From Roseibium sp. (GTDB taxonomy: Bacteria; Pseudomonadota; Alphaproteobacteria; Rhizobiales; Stappiaceae): a stretch of 64,000 nucleotides of DNA. This document shows positions 44,648-52,184 of the stretch, piece by piece (positions within the stretch are counted from its first letter, which is position 1; every line of letters starts with the position of its first letter). The position numbers were made by a program, and so were the translations under genes. A model generated the notes under the pieces. That model had not been told where the DNA came from. It was given only the letters and a program-made list of their open reading frames with translations, and did not search any database. The stretch lies in the NCBI GenBank assembly GCA_017643215.1, contig JAEPNV010000001.1, positions 372,001 through 436,000 on the forward strand, read 5' to 3'.

Positions 44648-46995
44648 TCCAACCGCACTCGGGTCCTGTTCCCCGCATCATCTTGCAGTTCGATGTCCGC
44701 CAATCGGACAGATGAGACCTCCGCTGAGGCGACCGCCACGACGCCCCGGTAACTCTTACTCAGTTTGTTGTAACGCAAAAAACCACTGATCACATCGTTG
44801 TTTGCGCGCAAGGTAAACGGCGCCGCCTTGGCGAGCCCGCTGGCATCGTCCGCCTTCACCTCCAGCTCAACACGGCCGCCCGATCCCGGTTTGATATCAT
44901 GGCTCACATAGGCCGGCGGGGTCAGGTCGAGCTGCACCGACCAGCTTTCCACCGTGATGTTCCCGGCCGCGTCTCGCGCCACCATTTCAATCTCGTTGAC
45001 GCCCTCGATCAGGGTGATCACTTCATCGAACCGGTCATCGGCCAGCGGGATTTCCCGCCCGTTCAAGGTAACGCCGATGCTGCCGCGGACCGCGCCCCGG
45101 AGCGCCAGCCACTCGACGGAGGTCAAGCGCGGAAGGGGGGCGTCGAGGGCGATGTCCGGCCCGGCCCGGTCGACGGAAACGGTGAAGGTATCTTCGCTGC
45201 GATGGCCGGAGGCGCTGATCACGGTGATCTTGAACGTTTCGGTGTCCTTGAGCACGGGCAGCCGGAAGGCAAACAGGCCGTCAAGGTCGCTGGCCGCCGC
45301 AACCAACGTCCCGCCATCCTGGTTGGCGACTTCCAGCCGGGCATTCGGTTCCGTCTTGCCCGACAGCGATAGTTCGGCGCCGTTGGCGATGAAGTGCCGC
45401 GCCGAACGCCGGGGGATCGCGGTGTTGAACGTGATTTCGGCGGCCGTGTCGGGCGTATGTACCACTTCCAGGTCCCGCTCGGTTTCGTTGCCCGCCGGAT
45501 CGCGCGCCAGAACCTTGAGCGTGCTGCGGCCGGGCGGCAGGACAATGTCGGTCTTGAAGCCGCCCGTGGCGTCGACGGCGGCGGGTTTGCCATCAACCAG
45601 GACCTGCGCGCCCGGCTCGCTTTCGCCGCTGACAAGGACCTGCGCGATGCGGTAGATCTGGTCGGACGTGGGCGTGTCGACCCTCAAGAACGGCGGCGCG
45701 GTGTCGATCCGCATGTCGAACCGGTTCGGCAGGCTGCGCGGACCGGGAAGCCCGAACCGGTCCAGCGCCAAAACCCGCCAGTAATAAAGGCCCGGCTCGA
45801 GGTTCTCGAGCGTGAACTCTGCTGCCGTCAGGGCGGAGACGGAATCCACCATGATGTTGAAATTGGCGTCAATGGCGACTTCCAGCCAATAGCCGGCAGC
45901 TCCTGTCACCGGCGCCCAGCGGAGATCGGCCGTCGCGTTGAACACCTGGCCGTCATCGGGGGGCGACAGCAGCACCGGTGTGTCGACAAGGTCGATCTTG
46001 TCCTGCGGGGCCGCGCCCGCGCGGATGACGACACCCTCGTTCCGGCCAAGTTCCACCCGTTCGCCGCGCGTGGCGATTTCGACGCGCCGGTTGTCGTAGT
46101 TGGTGAATTTCGCGCCCGCCTGGTCCTGGCGGACCCAGAAATCGCCGGAATCGATCTGCGCGTTGACGTCGGGAACGTCGACTTCCAGCGTTTTGCGGTC
46201 CGAGCCGCCGCCAAGCAGCGCATAAAAGTCGCCCTCCACCAGGCTGACCTTGGCATCCTCCTCGCGTTTGAGCGGGTCGACGCGCATGCGCTGGATGACG
46301 GCGTGAGAATTCGCGTTGAGCCGCAGCCGCCCGGAGTCCCGGAAGGTGATCTGCGCGGTGGACCGCGACAGGGTGCGGATTTTTTCTTCCTCGATCAGGA
46401 TCGCGTTGAGTTGCCGGTCCGCCCAGCCGAAATCCTCCGGGCGCTGGCCTTCGACCCACCCCTGGCGGTCGCTCAAGCGGGCTTCGGCGGCCTGGTCCCG
46501 GTTCCGTTGGGCCAGAACACGCGCTTCGGCCGCCCTGGTGTCGGCTTCACGGGCGAGCGCCAGCGTATCCGTCCAGTTCGCGGCCTTTTGGGCTTCCAGC
46601 GCATTGTCATGCGCTGCGATCGCGGCCGTGATCTGATCGAAGGCGAACAACTGGGCACCGGCGCTGTTGGCGGACTGGATCTGCTGCCGCGCGGCCTCCA
46701 GGGCGTTACGCGCCGCCGTCACCGCGTCCGTCGGGATTTTGAGCGGCTGGCCGGGCACAAGATCGGTGATCCGGGCGACGCCGCTTTCTTTCAAGATCGC
46801 CGGCCACAGGTCGGCATCGCCAAGATAGCTGCGCGCCAGAGTGCGAAGGTCGGTCTCGGGCGTGAAAGGAACATCAATGGCCGCCGCGGGAGTTTGGATG
46901 ATCGCCGCCAGGACGAGCGCCAATAGCCCTCGTCGCGCGCTCATAAAAAAAGCGCGCGGATCGACCGCCCCCGCAATTGCCCTGCACCTGCGCAT
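44644..46995 (-). CDS. LysM/FecR-domain protein with Ig-like and FN3-like repeats
   Basis: 783 residues from ATG 46995 (GAGGA four bases upstream; alternatives 47025 and 46944). Signal peptide ending near QTPAAA-ID. Then a LysM-like segment (TLARSYLGDADLWPAILKES...LVPGQPLKIPTD), a helical region rich in Ala/Gln (ARNALEAARQQIQSA...AREADTRAAEARVLAQ), a FecR-type domain (AQITFRDSGRLRLNANSHAVIQRM; SLVEGDFYALLGG; GDFWVRQDQAGAKFTN), an FN3-like part (LRWAPVTGAAGYWLEVAID; LEPGLYYWRVLALD) and about four Ig-like beta modules. First gene of the operon with the PKD protein and the cyclase. Predicted periplasmic, possibly peptidoglycan-associated. Confidence 0.8.
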   Translation of the reverse strand: MRRCRAIAGAVDPRAFFMSARRGLLALVLAAIIQTPAAAIDVPFTPETDLRTLARSYLGDADLWPAILKESGVARITDLVPGQPLKIPTDAVTAARNALEAARQQIQSANSAGAQLFAFDQITAAIAAHDNALEAQKAANWTDTLALAREADTRAAEARVLAQRNRDQAAEARLSDRQGWVEGQRPEDFGWADRQLNAILIEEEKIRTLSRSTAQITFRDSGRLRLNANSHAVIQRMRVDPLKREEDAKVSLVEGDFYALLGGGSDRKTLEVDVPDVNAQIDSGDFWVRQDQAGAKFTNYDNRRVEIATRGERVELGRNEGVVIRAGAAPQDKIDLVDTPVLLSPPDDGQVFNATADLRWAPVTGAAGYWLEVAIDANFNIMVDSVSALTAAEFTLENLEPGLYYWRVLALDRFGLPGPRSLPNRFDMRIDTAPPFLRVDTPTSDQIYRIAQVLVSGESEPGAQVLVDGKPAAVDATGGFKTDIVLPPGRSTLKVLARDPAGNETERDLEVVHTPDTAAEITFNTAIPRRSARHFIANGAELSLSGKTEPNARLEVANQDGGTLVAAASDLDGLFAFRLPVLKDTETFKITVISASGHRSEDTFTVSVDRAGPDIALDAPLPRLTSVEWLALRGAVRGSIGVTLNGREIPLADDRFDEVITLIEGVNEIEMVARDAAGNITVESWSVQLDLTPPAYVSHDIKPGSGGRVELEVKADDASGLAKAAPFTLRANNDVISGFLRYNKLSKSYRGVVAVASAEVSSVRLADIELQDDAGNRTRVRLE

Positions 46996-47134
46996 CCAAT
47001 CCTCGCAAAAAGGATCAATCGCCATTTTTATCGTAACAGTGCCAACAACCGTGCGTTAACGGATTTTAAGGAAAATGAATAAAAGGTTAATTTTTACGAT
47101 GGTTCGGATGGTCAAGTCCTCGGACGGGGCGCCC

Positions 47135-47158
47135 ATCGGCCGCTCTGCGGCGGCCGAT
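47135..47158. repeat. Perfect 9-bp hairpin downstream of the Fe-alcohol dehydrogenase
   Basis: ATCGGCCGC, 6-base loop, GCGGCCGAT. It lies 28 bases past the stop of the minus-strand gene and near the start of the FecR-like operon. No T run on either side. Could be a factor-dependent 3' end. Confidence 0.45.
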
Positions 47159-47185
47159 CGGATCGCACATGCCGGTTTCAGGCGT

Positions 47186-48349
47186 TCATACCGTTCCGGA
47201 CACGGCCCGATCGAAGATCTCGAGCGCGGCCTCCTTGGTGAGGGGGACCGGATTGCCACCCGCCGTCGGATCGACAATCGCCATGTCCGCGATCAGGTCG
47301 CGCCGTTCGGCGCCAACATTGAGGCCGGCGAGTGTATGCGGCACGTCGAGTTCCGCGCGCAGTTTTAAGATCGCGTCCAATACGCCCTGATAACCGCCGG
47401 AGATCCCAAGGAACCCCGCAAGCCGATCGAATTTTTGCGCAATGGCCGGTCTGTTGAACTCAAGGACATAGGGCATGAAGACGGCATTGGTCATGCCGTG
47501 GTGTGTGTCGTAGAGCGCACCGACGGGATGTGACAGGGAGTGGATCGCGCCAAGGCCTTTCTGGAAACCGACCGCGCCCATCGCCGCTGCGCTCATCATG
47601 TGGCCACGGGCCTCCAAATCGTTCGGATCGGCTGCGACCTTGGGAAGGTTCTCAAACACCAGCCGAATGCCCTCAAGGGCGATGCCCTCCGACATTGGAT
47701 GGTACATCGGCGCCGAATAGGCCTCCAGACAGTGGGCGAGCGCATCCATGCCGGTGCCCACGGTGATCATGCGCGGCATTCCGGCCGTCAGCGCCGGGTC
47801 GCAGATCACCACCGCCGGCAACATCTTGGGGTGGAAAATCACCTTCTTGGTATGGGTTTCCTCGTTGGTGACAACACCTGCGCGGCCGACCTCCGATCCG
47901 GTTCCGGCCGTGGTCGGCACGGCGACGATCGGCGCGATCCCGTCCGGATCGGCGCGTTTCCACCAGTCGCCGACGTCCTCGAAATCCCAGATCGGCCGGG
48001 TTTGGCCGGACATGAAGGCGATCAGCTTGCCGGCATCGAGCCCCGATCCGCCGCCGAACGCGATGACGCCGTCATGACCGCCCGCCTTGTAGGCCGCCAC
48101 CCCGGCGGAAATGTTGCTGTCGACCGGGTTCGGTTTGACGTCACTGAAAACCGCCGCCTTGAAACCTGCGGCCTCAAGGTCCGCGATGGCGTCGGCGACC
48201 ATCGGAAGGCTGGCAAGGCCCGGATCGGTGACGAGCAGCGGCTTGCTGATACCGGCAAACTTCAAGGCTCTCGGCAATTCCTTGATGCGGCCGACGCCGA
48301 AACGCACGGCAGTGGGGTAGGACCAGTTCACGGAGGGCAGGGTGGTCAT
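47186..48349 (-). CDS. Iron-containing alcohol dehydrogenase
   Basis: 387 residues, group III metal-dependent dehydrogenase. NAD-binding GGGSGLDAGKLIAFM, VPTTAGTGSEVGRAGVVTNEETHTKKV, and the metal ligands in GMDALAHCLEAY, KGLGAIHSLSHPVGALYDTHHGMTNAVFMP. It interconverts an alcohol and an aldehyde; the substrate is unknown. Start 48349 is set by the MTTLPSVNWSYPTAVRFGVGR family opening. Part of the group with the aldehyde dehydrogenase and glutamine-synthetase-like genes upstream on the same strand. Confidence 0.88.
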   Translation of the reverse strand: MTTLPSVNWSYPTAVRFGVGRIKELPRALKFAGISKPLLVTDPGLASLPMVADAIADLEAAGFKAAVFSDVKPNPVDSNISAGVAAYKAGGHDGVIAFGGGSGLDAGKLIAFMSGQTRPIWDFEDVGDWWKRADPDGIAPIVAVPTTAGTGSEVGRAGVVTNEETHTKKVIFHPKMLPAVVICDPALTAGMPRMITVGTGMDALAHCLEAYSAPMYHPMSEGIALEGIRLVFENLPKVAADPNDLEARGHMMSAAAMGAVGFQKGLGAIHSLSHPVGALYDTHHGMTNAVFMPYVLEFNRPAIAQKFDRLAGFLGISGGYQGVLDAILKLRAELDVPHTLAGLNVGAERRDLIADMAIVDPTAGGNPVPLTKEAALEIFDRAVSGTV

Positions 48350-48445
48350 TTGATGATCTCGGATGGACTTGAATTGGAACGATCTACGAAAGCCGCAAGT
48401 TGGTCCGGTCCTTGAGTGATCGGCGCCCAAATCGCAACTCTTTGC

Positions 48446-49834
48446 TCAGTGTTCGACGCGGAAGTGGTACGATTTCGGCCGGGTTAGATTGTGAAAGCCG
48501 ATTTCCGAGAGCGCCGCGCCCTTGCCGGTGTCCTTGACGCCGGTCCAGACAAGGCCCGGATCCAGATAATCGCAGCGGTTCATGAAGACGGTGCCCGTGT
48601 CGATGCCGTCGGCAATTTCCGCCGCCGCCTCAACGTCTTCCGACCAGATCGATGCGGTCAGGCCATAGGGGCTGTCGTTCATGAACTGCAGCGCTTCGGC
48701 GTCGTCCTTCACCTTCATGATCCCGACAACCGGCCCGAAACTTTCCTCCCGCATCACCGACATCTGATGATTGACATTGGTGAGCACCTGCGGTGCGAGA
48801 TAAGGCGTGCCGTCCTTGTCCATGGCAAAGCTGGCCGTGTCGATATGGACGGCCGCGCCCTTGCGCAGGGCTTCCTGCGTTTGTTCACGCACCCAGGCCG
48901 CGAAGCGCGGCTGCGCCATCGGGCCGAGCGTGGTGTCTTCATCGAGCGGATTGCCGAGCCGGTACTGCCGGGTGAGGTCGACGAAACCGTCGACGAACCG
49001 GTCGAACCGGCTTTCGTGCACATAAATGCGTTCAATACCGCAGCAGCACTGGCCGGAATTGTAGAACGCGCCGTCGACAAGGTTCCCGATCGCATAGTCA
49101 AGATCCGCGTCGGCCCGCACATAGGCCGGGTCCTTGCCGCCGAGCTCCAGACCGAGCGTGGCGAAGGTCCCCGCCAGCGCTTTTTCGATGGCCCGCCCGC
49201 CGGCGACGGACCCGGTGAAATTGACATGATCAATGGCGCCGGACCCAAGCAGCTTTTCTGTGCCTTCATGCGTCAGAACGATGTTCTGGAAAACGCCTTT
49301 CGACAGACCCGCGGCCTCAAAGGCCTCCGCCAGCCGCTCACCGACGAGCAGCGTTTGGGCCGCGTGTTTCAAGATGACAACGTTTCCCGCCATCAGCGCC
49401 GGCATGACCGTGTTGATCGCCGTCATGAACGGATAGTTCCACGGCGCGATCACCATGACGATGCCGAGCGGGACCCGTTTCAGATACCGTTTAAAGCCAG
49501 GCTTGTCGGTGCGCTCGATATCGGCCAGGGCCGCTTCGGCGATCGTGGCGCAATGTTCGGTCCGCTCCACCGTGCCGCCGAGTTCGCCGCCATAACGGAC
49601 CGGCCGGCCCATCTGCCAGGCGAGTTCGGTCACGACCTCGTCATTCATCGCCTTCAGGGCCTCTAGCGCGCTAAGGCACAGGTCCACACGTTCCCGGGTC
49701 GGCGTTTCGGCCCACCCTTTCTGGGCCGTCCGGGCGGCGCTGACCATTTTGTCGACATCTGCCCCGTCCAATGCCGGGCGCTCGGCATAGACCGACCCGT
49801 CGACGGGAGAAATCAGTTTTATTGTGTCGGGCAT
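48446..49834 (-). CDS. NAD-dependent aldehyde dehydrogenase
   Basis: 462 residues. PWNYPFMTAINTVMPALMAGNVVILK, NFTGSVAGGRAI, catalytic Glu in LGLELGGKDPAYVRADAD, catalytic Cys in FYNSGQCCCGIERIYVH, and ESFGPVVGIM. The triple Cys at the active site is typical of several aminoaldehyde-type members. With the glutamine-synthetase-like gene and the Fe-alcohol dehydrogenase it fits oxidation of a gamma-glutamylated amine or amino alcohol (inference). Its ATG lies only 10 bases from the PIN toxin stop, so toxin and dehydrogenase may share a transcript. Confidence 0.88.
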   Translation of the reverse strand: MPDTIKLISPVDGSVYAERPALDGADVDKMVSAARTAQKGWAETPTRERVDLCLSALEALKAMNDEVVTELAWQMGRPVRYGGELGGTVERTEHCATIAEAALADIERTDKPGFKRYLKRVPLGIVMVIAPWNYPFMTAINTVMPALMAGNVVILKHAAQTLLVGERLAEAFEAAGLSKGVFQNIVLTHEGTEKLLGSGAIDHVNFTGSVAGGRAIEKALAGTFATLGLELGGKDPAYVRADADLDYAIGNLVDGAFYNSGQCCCGIERIYVHESRFDRFVDGFVDLTRQYRLGNPLDEDTTLGPMAQPRFAAWVREQTQEALRKGAAVHIDTASFAMDKDGTPYLAPQVLTNVNHQMSVMREESFGPVVGIMKVKDDAEALQFMNDSPYGLTASIWSEDVEAAAEIADGIDTGTVFMNRCDYLDPGLVWTGVKDTGKGAALSEIGFHNLTRPKSYHFRVEH

Positions 49835-49844
49835 TGGGTCTCCA

Positions 49845-50258
49845 TCAACAGGCGATCGCGTTCACATGGCCTTCTTCGGCGTATGCGAGGATCTGGGTGT
49901 CGCGGGTTATCACTTTGAGGTTGTGCGCGCGGGCCGTGGCGAGAATGATCCGGTCCGCCGGATCGGCCGGTGGCTTGCCGGGCAGGAAGGACGATTCCAC
50001 CAAAATCCGCGGCGACAACTCGGCAAGGGTCAGTTGCCCGCGCTCGATATAATCGTCGAACCAGTCCGGAACCGGGCGGGTGAGGCGCAGCCGCGCCCGT
50101 GCCACCAGCATGCCCAGTTCCCACGCGGTGAACGGCGACACCAGGGTTTGCCGGCCGTCGCGGAACGTGGCATTCAGCGCCTGCGTCGCATCCTCGCTGA
50201 TCGGATCGCCGTTCCCGGTCCAAATGACCGCGCAGGTGTCGAGCAGCAGATCAGCCAT
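49845..50258 (-). CDS. vapC: PIN-domain toxin (VapC-like)
   Basis: 137 residues. The PIN fold shows its acidic residues: Asp in MADLLLDTCAVIW, Glu in SPFTAWELGML, Asp in PADPADRIILATARAHNLKVITRDTQIL. This is the sequence layout of VapC ribonucleases, which cut tRNA or rRNA. The opening LLLDTCAVIW and ending H-V-N-A-I-A-C are of the DUF/PIN type common in alphaproteobacteria. ATG 50258 overlaps the antitoxin stop region by 8 bases. The pair sits inside an otherwise metabolic gene set. Confidence 0.85.
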   Translation of the reverse strand: MADLLLDTCAVIWTGNGDPISEDATQALNATFRDGRQTLVSPFTAWELGMLVARARLRLTRPVPDWFDDYIERGQLTLAELSPRILVESSFLPGKPPADPADRIILATARAHNLKVITRDTQILAYAEEGHVNAIAC

Positions 50259-50649
50259 GACGCTGCTCTCCGGCAATACCCATCTCCGCCCATTCGGGCA
50301 TGGCTGGTTCGGCGACATCAACACCCTCGGGCACAGTGATCGTGTTCTTCATGCAGCCGAGAACCGGATTGTTGCCGGAAACGGGCCGGTCCGGAGGCCG
50401 ATCCGCGTTCGTTTTGACGAACACCACGCTTTCCGCTTCGAGATTGACATCCGCGGTTTTGTATCCGGCGGCAAGCCAGGAGTTTGTAATAACACTGTTG
50501 CTCGGATTGTTGCTCCACCAAGCCCGATGCTTGCGTGCCGAGGCCGGGAGCCGGTCCGAAATGATCACCTCGATGTCTTTGAAAGACATGGGAATTTGCG
50601 ACAACCCCGCCGCGGTTAAGTGCGTTTTCAACGGTGCGTATTTGGTCAT
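50251..50649 (-). CDS. Putative antitoxin: DUF7662-like domain plus VapB-like C-terminal tail
   Basis: 132 residues. Residues 1-80 (KYAPLKTHLTAAG; IPMSFKDIEVII; LPASARKHRAWWSNN; WLAAGYKTADVNLEAESVVFVK) look like the domain I know as DUF7662, with its HRAWW core. The remaining 50 residues are disordered in look and end PAMPEWAEMGIAGEQRHG, of the size and position of a VapB toxin-binding tail. Overlap of 8 bases with vapC, toxin second, is classic toxin-antitoxin order. GGAG stands 9 bases before ATG. Not an AbrB, RHH or Phd type as far as I can see. Confidence 0.65.
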   Translation of the reverse strand: MTKYAPLKTHLTAAGLSQIPMSFKDIEVIISDRLPASARKHRAWWSNNPSNSVITNSWLAAGYKTADVNLEAESVVFVKTNADRPPDRPVSGNNPVLGCMKNTITVPEGVDVAEPAMPEWAEMGIAGEQRHG

Positions 50650-50686
50650 TGCATCAACTCCACGGGTGTTCAGGATGCAATTTCAA

Positions 50687-50726
50687 CATAACAGTGCTTC
50701 ATAAAGGTTACAACAGTGTTGTTATG
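50687..50726. promoter_or_regulatory. Candidate operator/promoter of the toxin-antitoxin pair
   Basis: CATAACA (50687-50693) and TGTTATG (50720-50726) are inverted, and CAACAGTGTTG (50711-50721) is itself palindromic. On the minus strand TTGTAA and TTATGT, 16 bases apart, could be -35 and -10. The site overlaps the last codons of the glutamine-synthetase-like gene, giving the pair its own control. Confidence 0.5.
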
Positions 50727-52089
50727 CCCGCTCAAAACCGCGGGCGACCTCGTAGTCCGTGACCGCCCGGTCGAACGCCTCGATTTCCCATTCGGCTGCG
50801 CGGGCGTAGTGGTCGATGACCGCATCGCCAAAGGCCTCCCGGAGCATTTTCGATTTGCGTAAGGCGTCTCTTGCATCGCGCAGGGTGTGCGGGACTTCCG
50901 CAGCCCGTTTGGCCTCGTAGACATCACCGCTCGCCGGCGGGGCGAGGTCCAGCTTGTCCTGAAGGCCCTTGATGCCGGCGGCCATCTGCGCGGCGAGCGC
51001 AAGGTACGGATTAAGGTCCGATCCGCCGATCCGGCATTCAATCCGCAGCGCCTTCGTGCCTTCGCCGCACAGGCGGAAGCCCGCGGTCCGGTTATCGACC
51101 GACCATACGGTTTTGGTCGGCGCAAATGTGCCCTTTTGGAACCGTTTGTAGCTGTTGATGTAGGGCGCCAGGAAATAGGTGTAGTCGGCCGCGTATTTGA
51201 TCAAACCCGCCAGATAATGCCGCATCGTGTCCGACATGCCGTAGTCGCCGGACGGGTCGCAGAACGCGTTTTCATCCCGGTCATTCCAGATCGACTGGTG
51301 AATATGGGAGGACGAGCCGACCTTGTCGCTGCGCCACTTGGCCAGGAACGAGACGGCGCGCCCGTTGGCCCAGGCGATTTCCTTCACCGCGTGTTTGGAA
51401 ATGGTATGGAAATCGGCGCAGTCGAGCGCCGGCGCATATTTGATGTTCAGTTCTTCCTGGCCGGTTTCCGCCTCGCCCTTGGTGTTCTCGATGGGAATCC
51501 CGGCAGCGAAGAGGTGGTTGCGGACCGGCCGCATCACCGCCTCTTCCTTCGTGGTCTGGAGGATGTGATAATCCTCGTTATAGCCGGAGATCGGCTCCAG
51601 GTCCCGAAAGCCGGATTTGCGGATCTCGTCGAAGCTTTTCTCGAACAGGAAAAACTCCAGCTCGGTCGCCATCTTCGCGGTCAAGCCCAGCTCCGCCAGC
51701 CGGGCGATCTGCTGTTTCAGCATGGCCCGCGGGGCGTGCGGGACCTCCGCGTGCGTGTGGTGATCGAGAACGTCGCACAAAACCAGTGCGGTGCCCGCCA
51801 GCCACGGCACCGGCCGCAGCGTGGAAAGGTCCGGCTTCATCACATAGTCGCCATAGCCGCCCGCCCAACTTGTCGCGGCATAACCTTCCACCGTGTACAT
51901 CTCCAGGTCGGTCGCCAGCAGATAGTTGCAGCAATGGGTTTCCTGATAGGCGCTGTCGATGAAGTGTTGCGCATGAAAGCGCTTGCCCATCAGGCGGCCC
52001 TGCATGTCGACGATACAGGCCAGGACCGTGTCGATATTGCCGGCGGCAATGGCGGTTTTCAGGTCCTCGAAGGAGAGTGTGCCAGGCAT
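50722..52089 (-). CDS. Glutamine synthetase family protein (gamma-glutamyl-amine ligase type)
   Basis: 455 residues. ATP-grasp-like GS fold with metal ligands in KMATELEFFLFEKS, KGEAETGQEELNIKY, HTISKHAVKEIAW, SSSHIHQSIW and the end of the site in RIECRIGGSDLNPYLALAAQMAAG. It lacks the classic adenylylation-site context of GlnA and is of the PuuA/IpuC/GlnT kind, which joins glutamate to amines such as putrescine, isopropylamine or ethanolamine. The neighbouring aldehyde and alcohol dehydrogenases support such a role. Amine identity cannot be read. Confidence 0.85.
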   Translation of the reverse strand: MPGTLSFEDLKTAIAAGNIDTVLACIVDMQGRLMGKRFHAQHFIDSAYQETHCCNYLLATDLEMYTVEGYAATSWAGGYGDYVMKPDLSTLRPVPWLAGTALVLCDVLDHHTHAEVPHAPRAMLKQQIARLAELGLTAKMATELEFFLFEKSFDEIRKSGFRDLEPISGYNEDYHILQTTKEEAVMRPVRNHLFAAGIPIENTKGEAETGQEELNIKYAPALDCADFHTISKHAVKEIAWANGRAVSFLAKWRSDKVGSSSHIHQSIWNDRDENAFCDPSGDYGMSDTMRHYLAGLIKYAADYTYFLAPYINSYKRFQKGTFAPTKTVWSVDNRTAGFRLCGEGTKALRIECRIGGSDLNPYLALAAQMAAGIKGLQDKLDLAPPASGDVYEAKRAAEVPHTLRDARDALRKSKMLREAFGDAVIDHYARAAEWEIEAFDRAVTDYEVARGFERA

Positions 52090-52141
52090 GGGTCGGATGG
52101 TTCCGCGGGTTTGGGGTCGTTACGAAGCCGCAAGCGCGGCA

Positions 52142-52172
52142 TGCCCCGGAGAAACGGGATTCCCCCGGGGCA
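52142..52172. repeat. Hairpin downstream of the TRAP binding-protein gene
   Basis: TGCCCCGG (52142-52149) and CCGGGGCA (52165-52172) with an inner GGGATTCCC. It lies 13 bases beyond the dctP-like stop on the minus strand; there is no T run, so it may be a weak or factor-assisted 3' end. Confidence 0.45.
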
Positions 52173-52184
52173 GGGGTGTTTAGC

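Noticed and set aside
52142-52172. Hairpin after dctP considered as rho-independent terminator
   Set aside because: No T run follows on the minus strand, so it is listed only as a hairpin.
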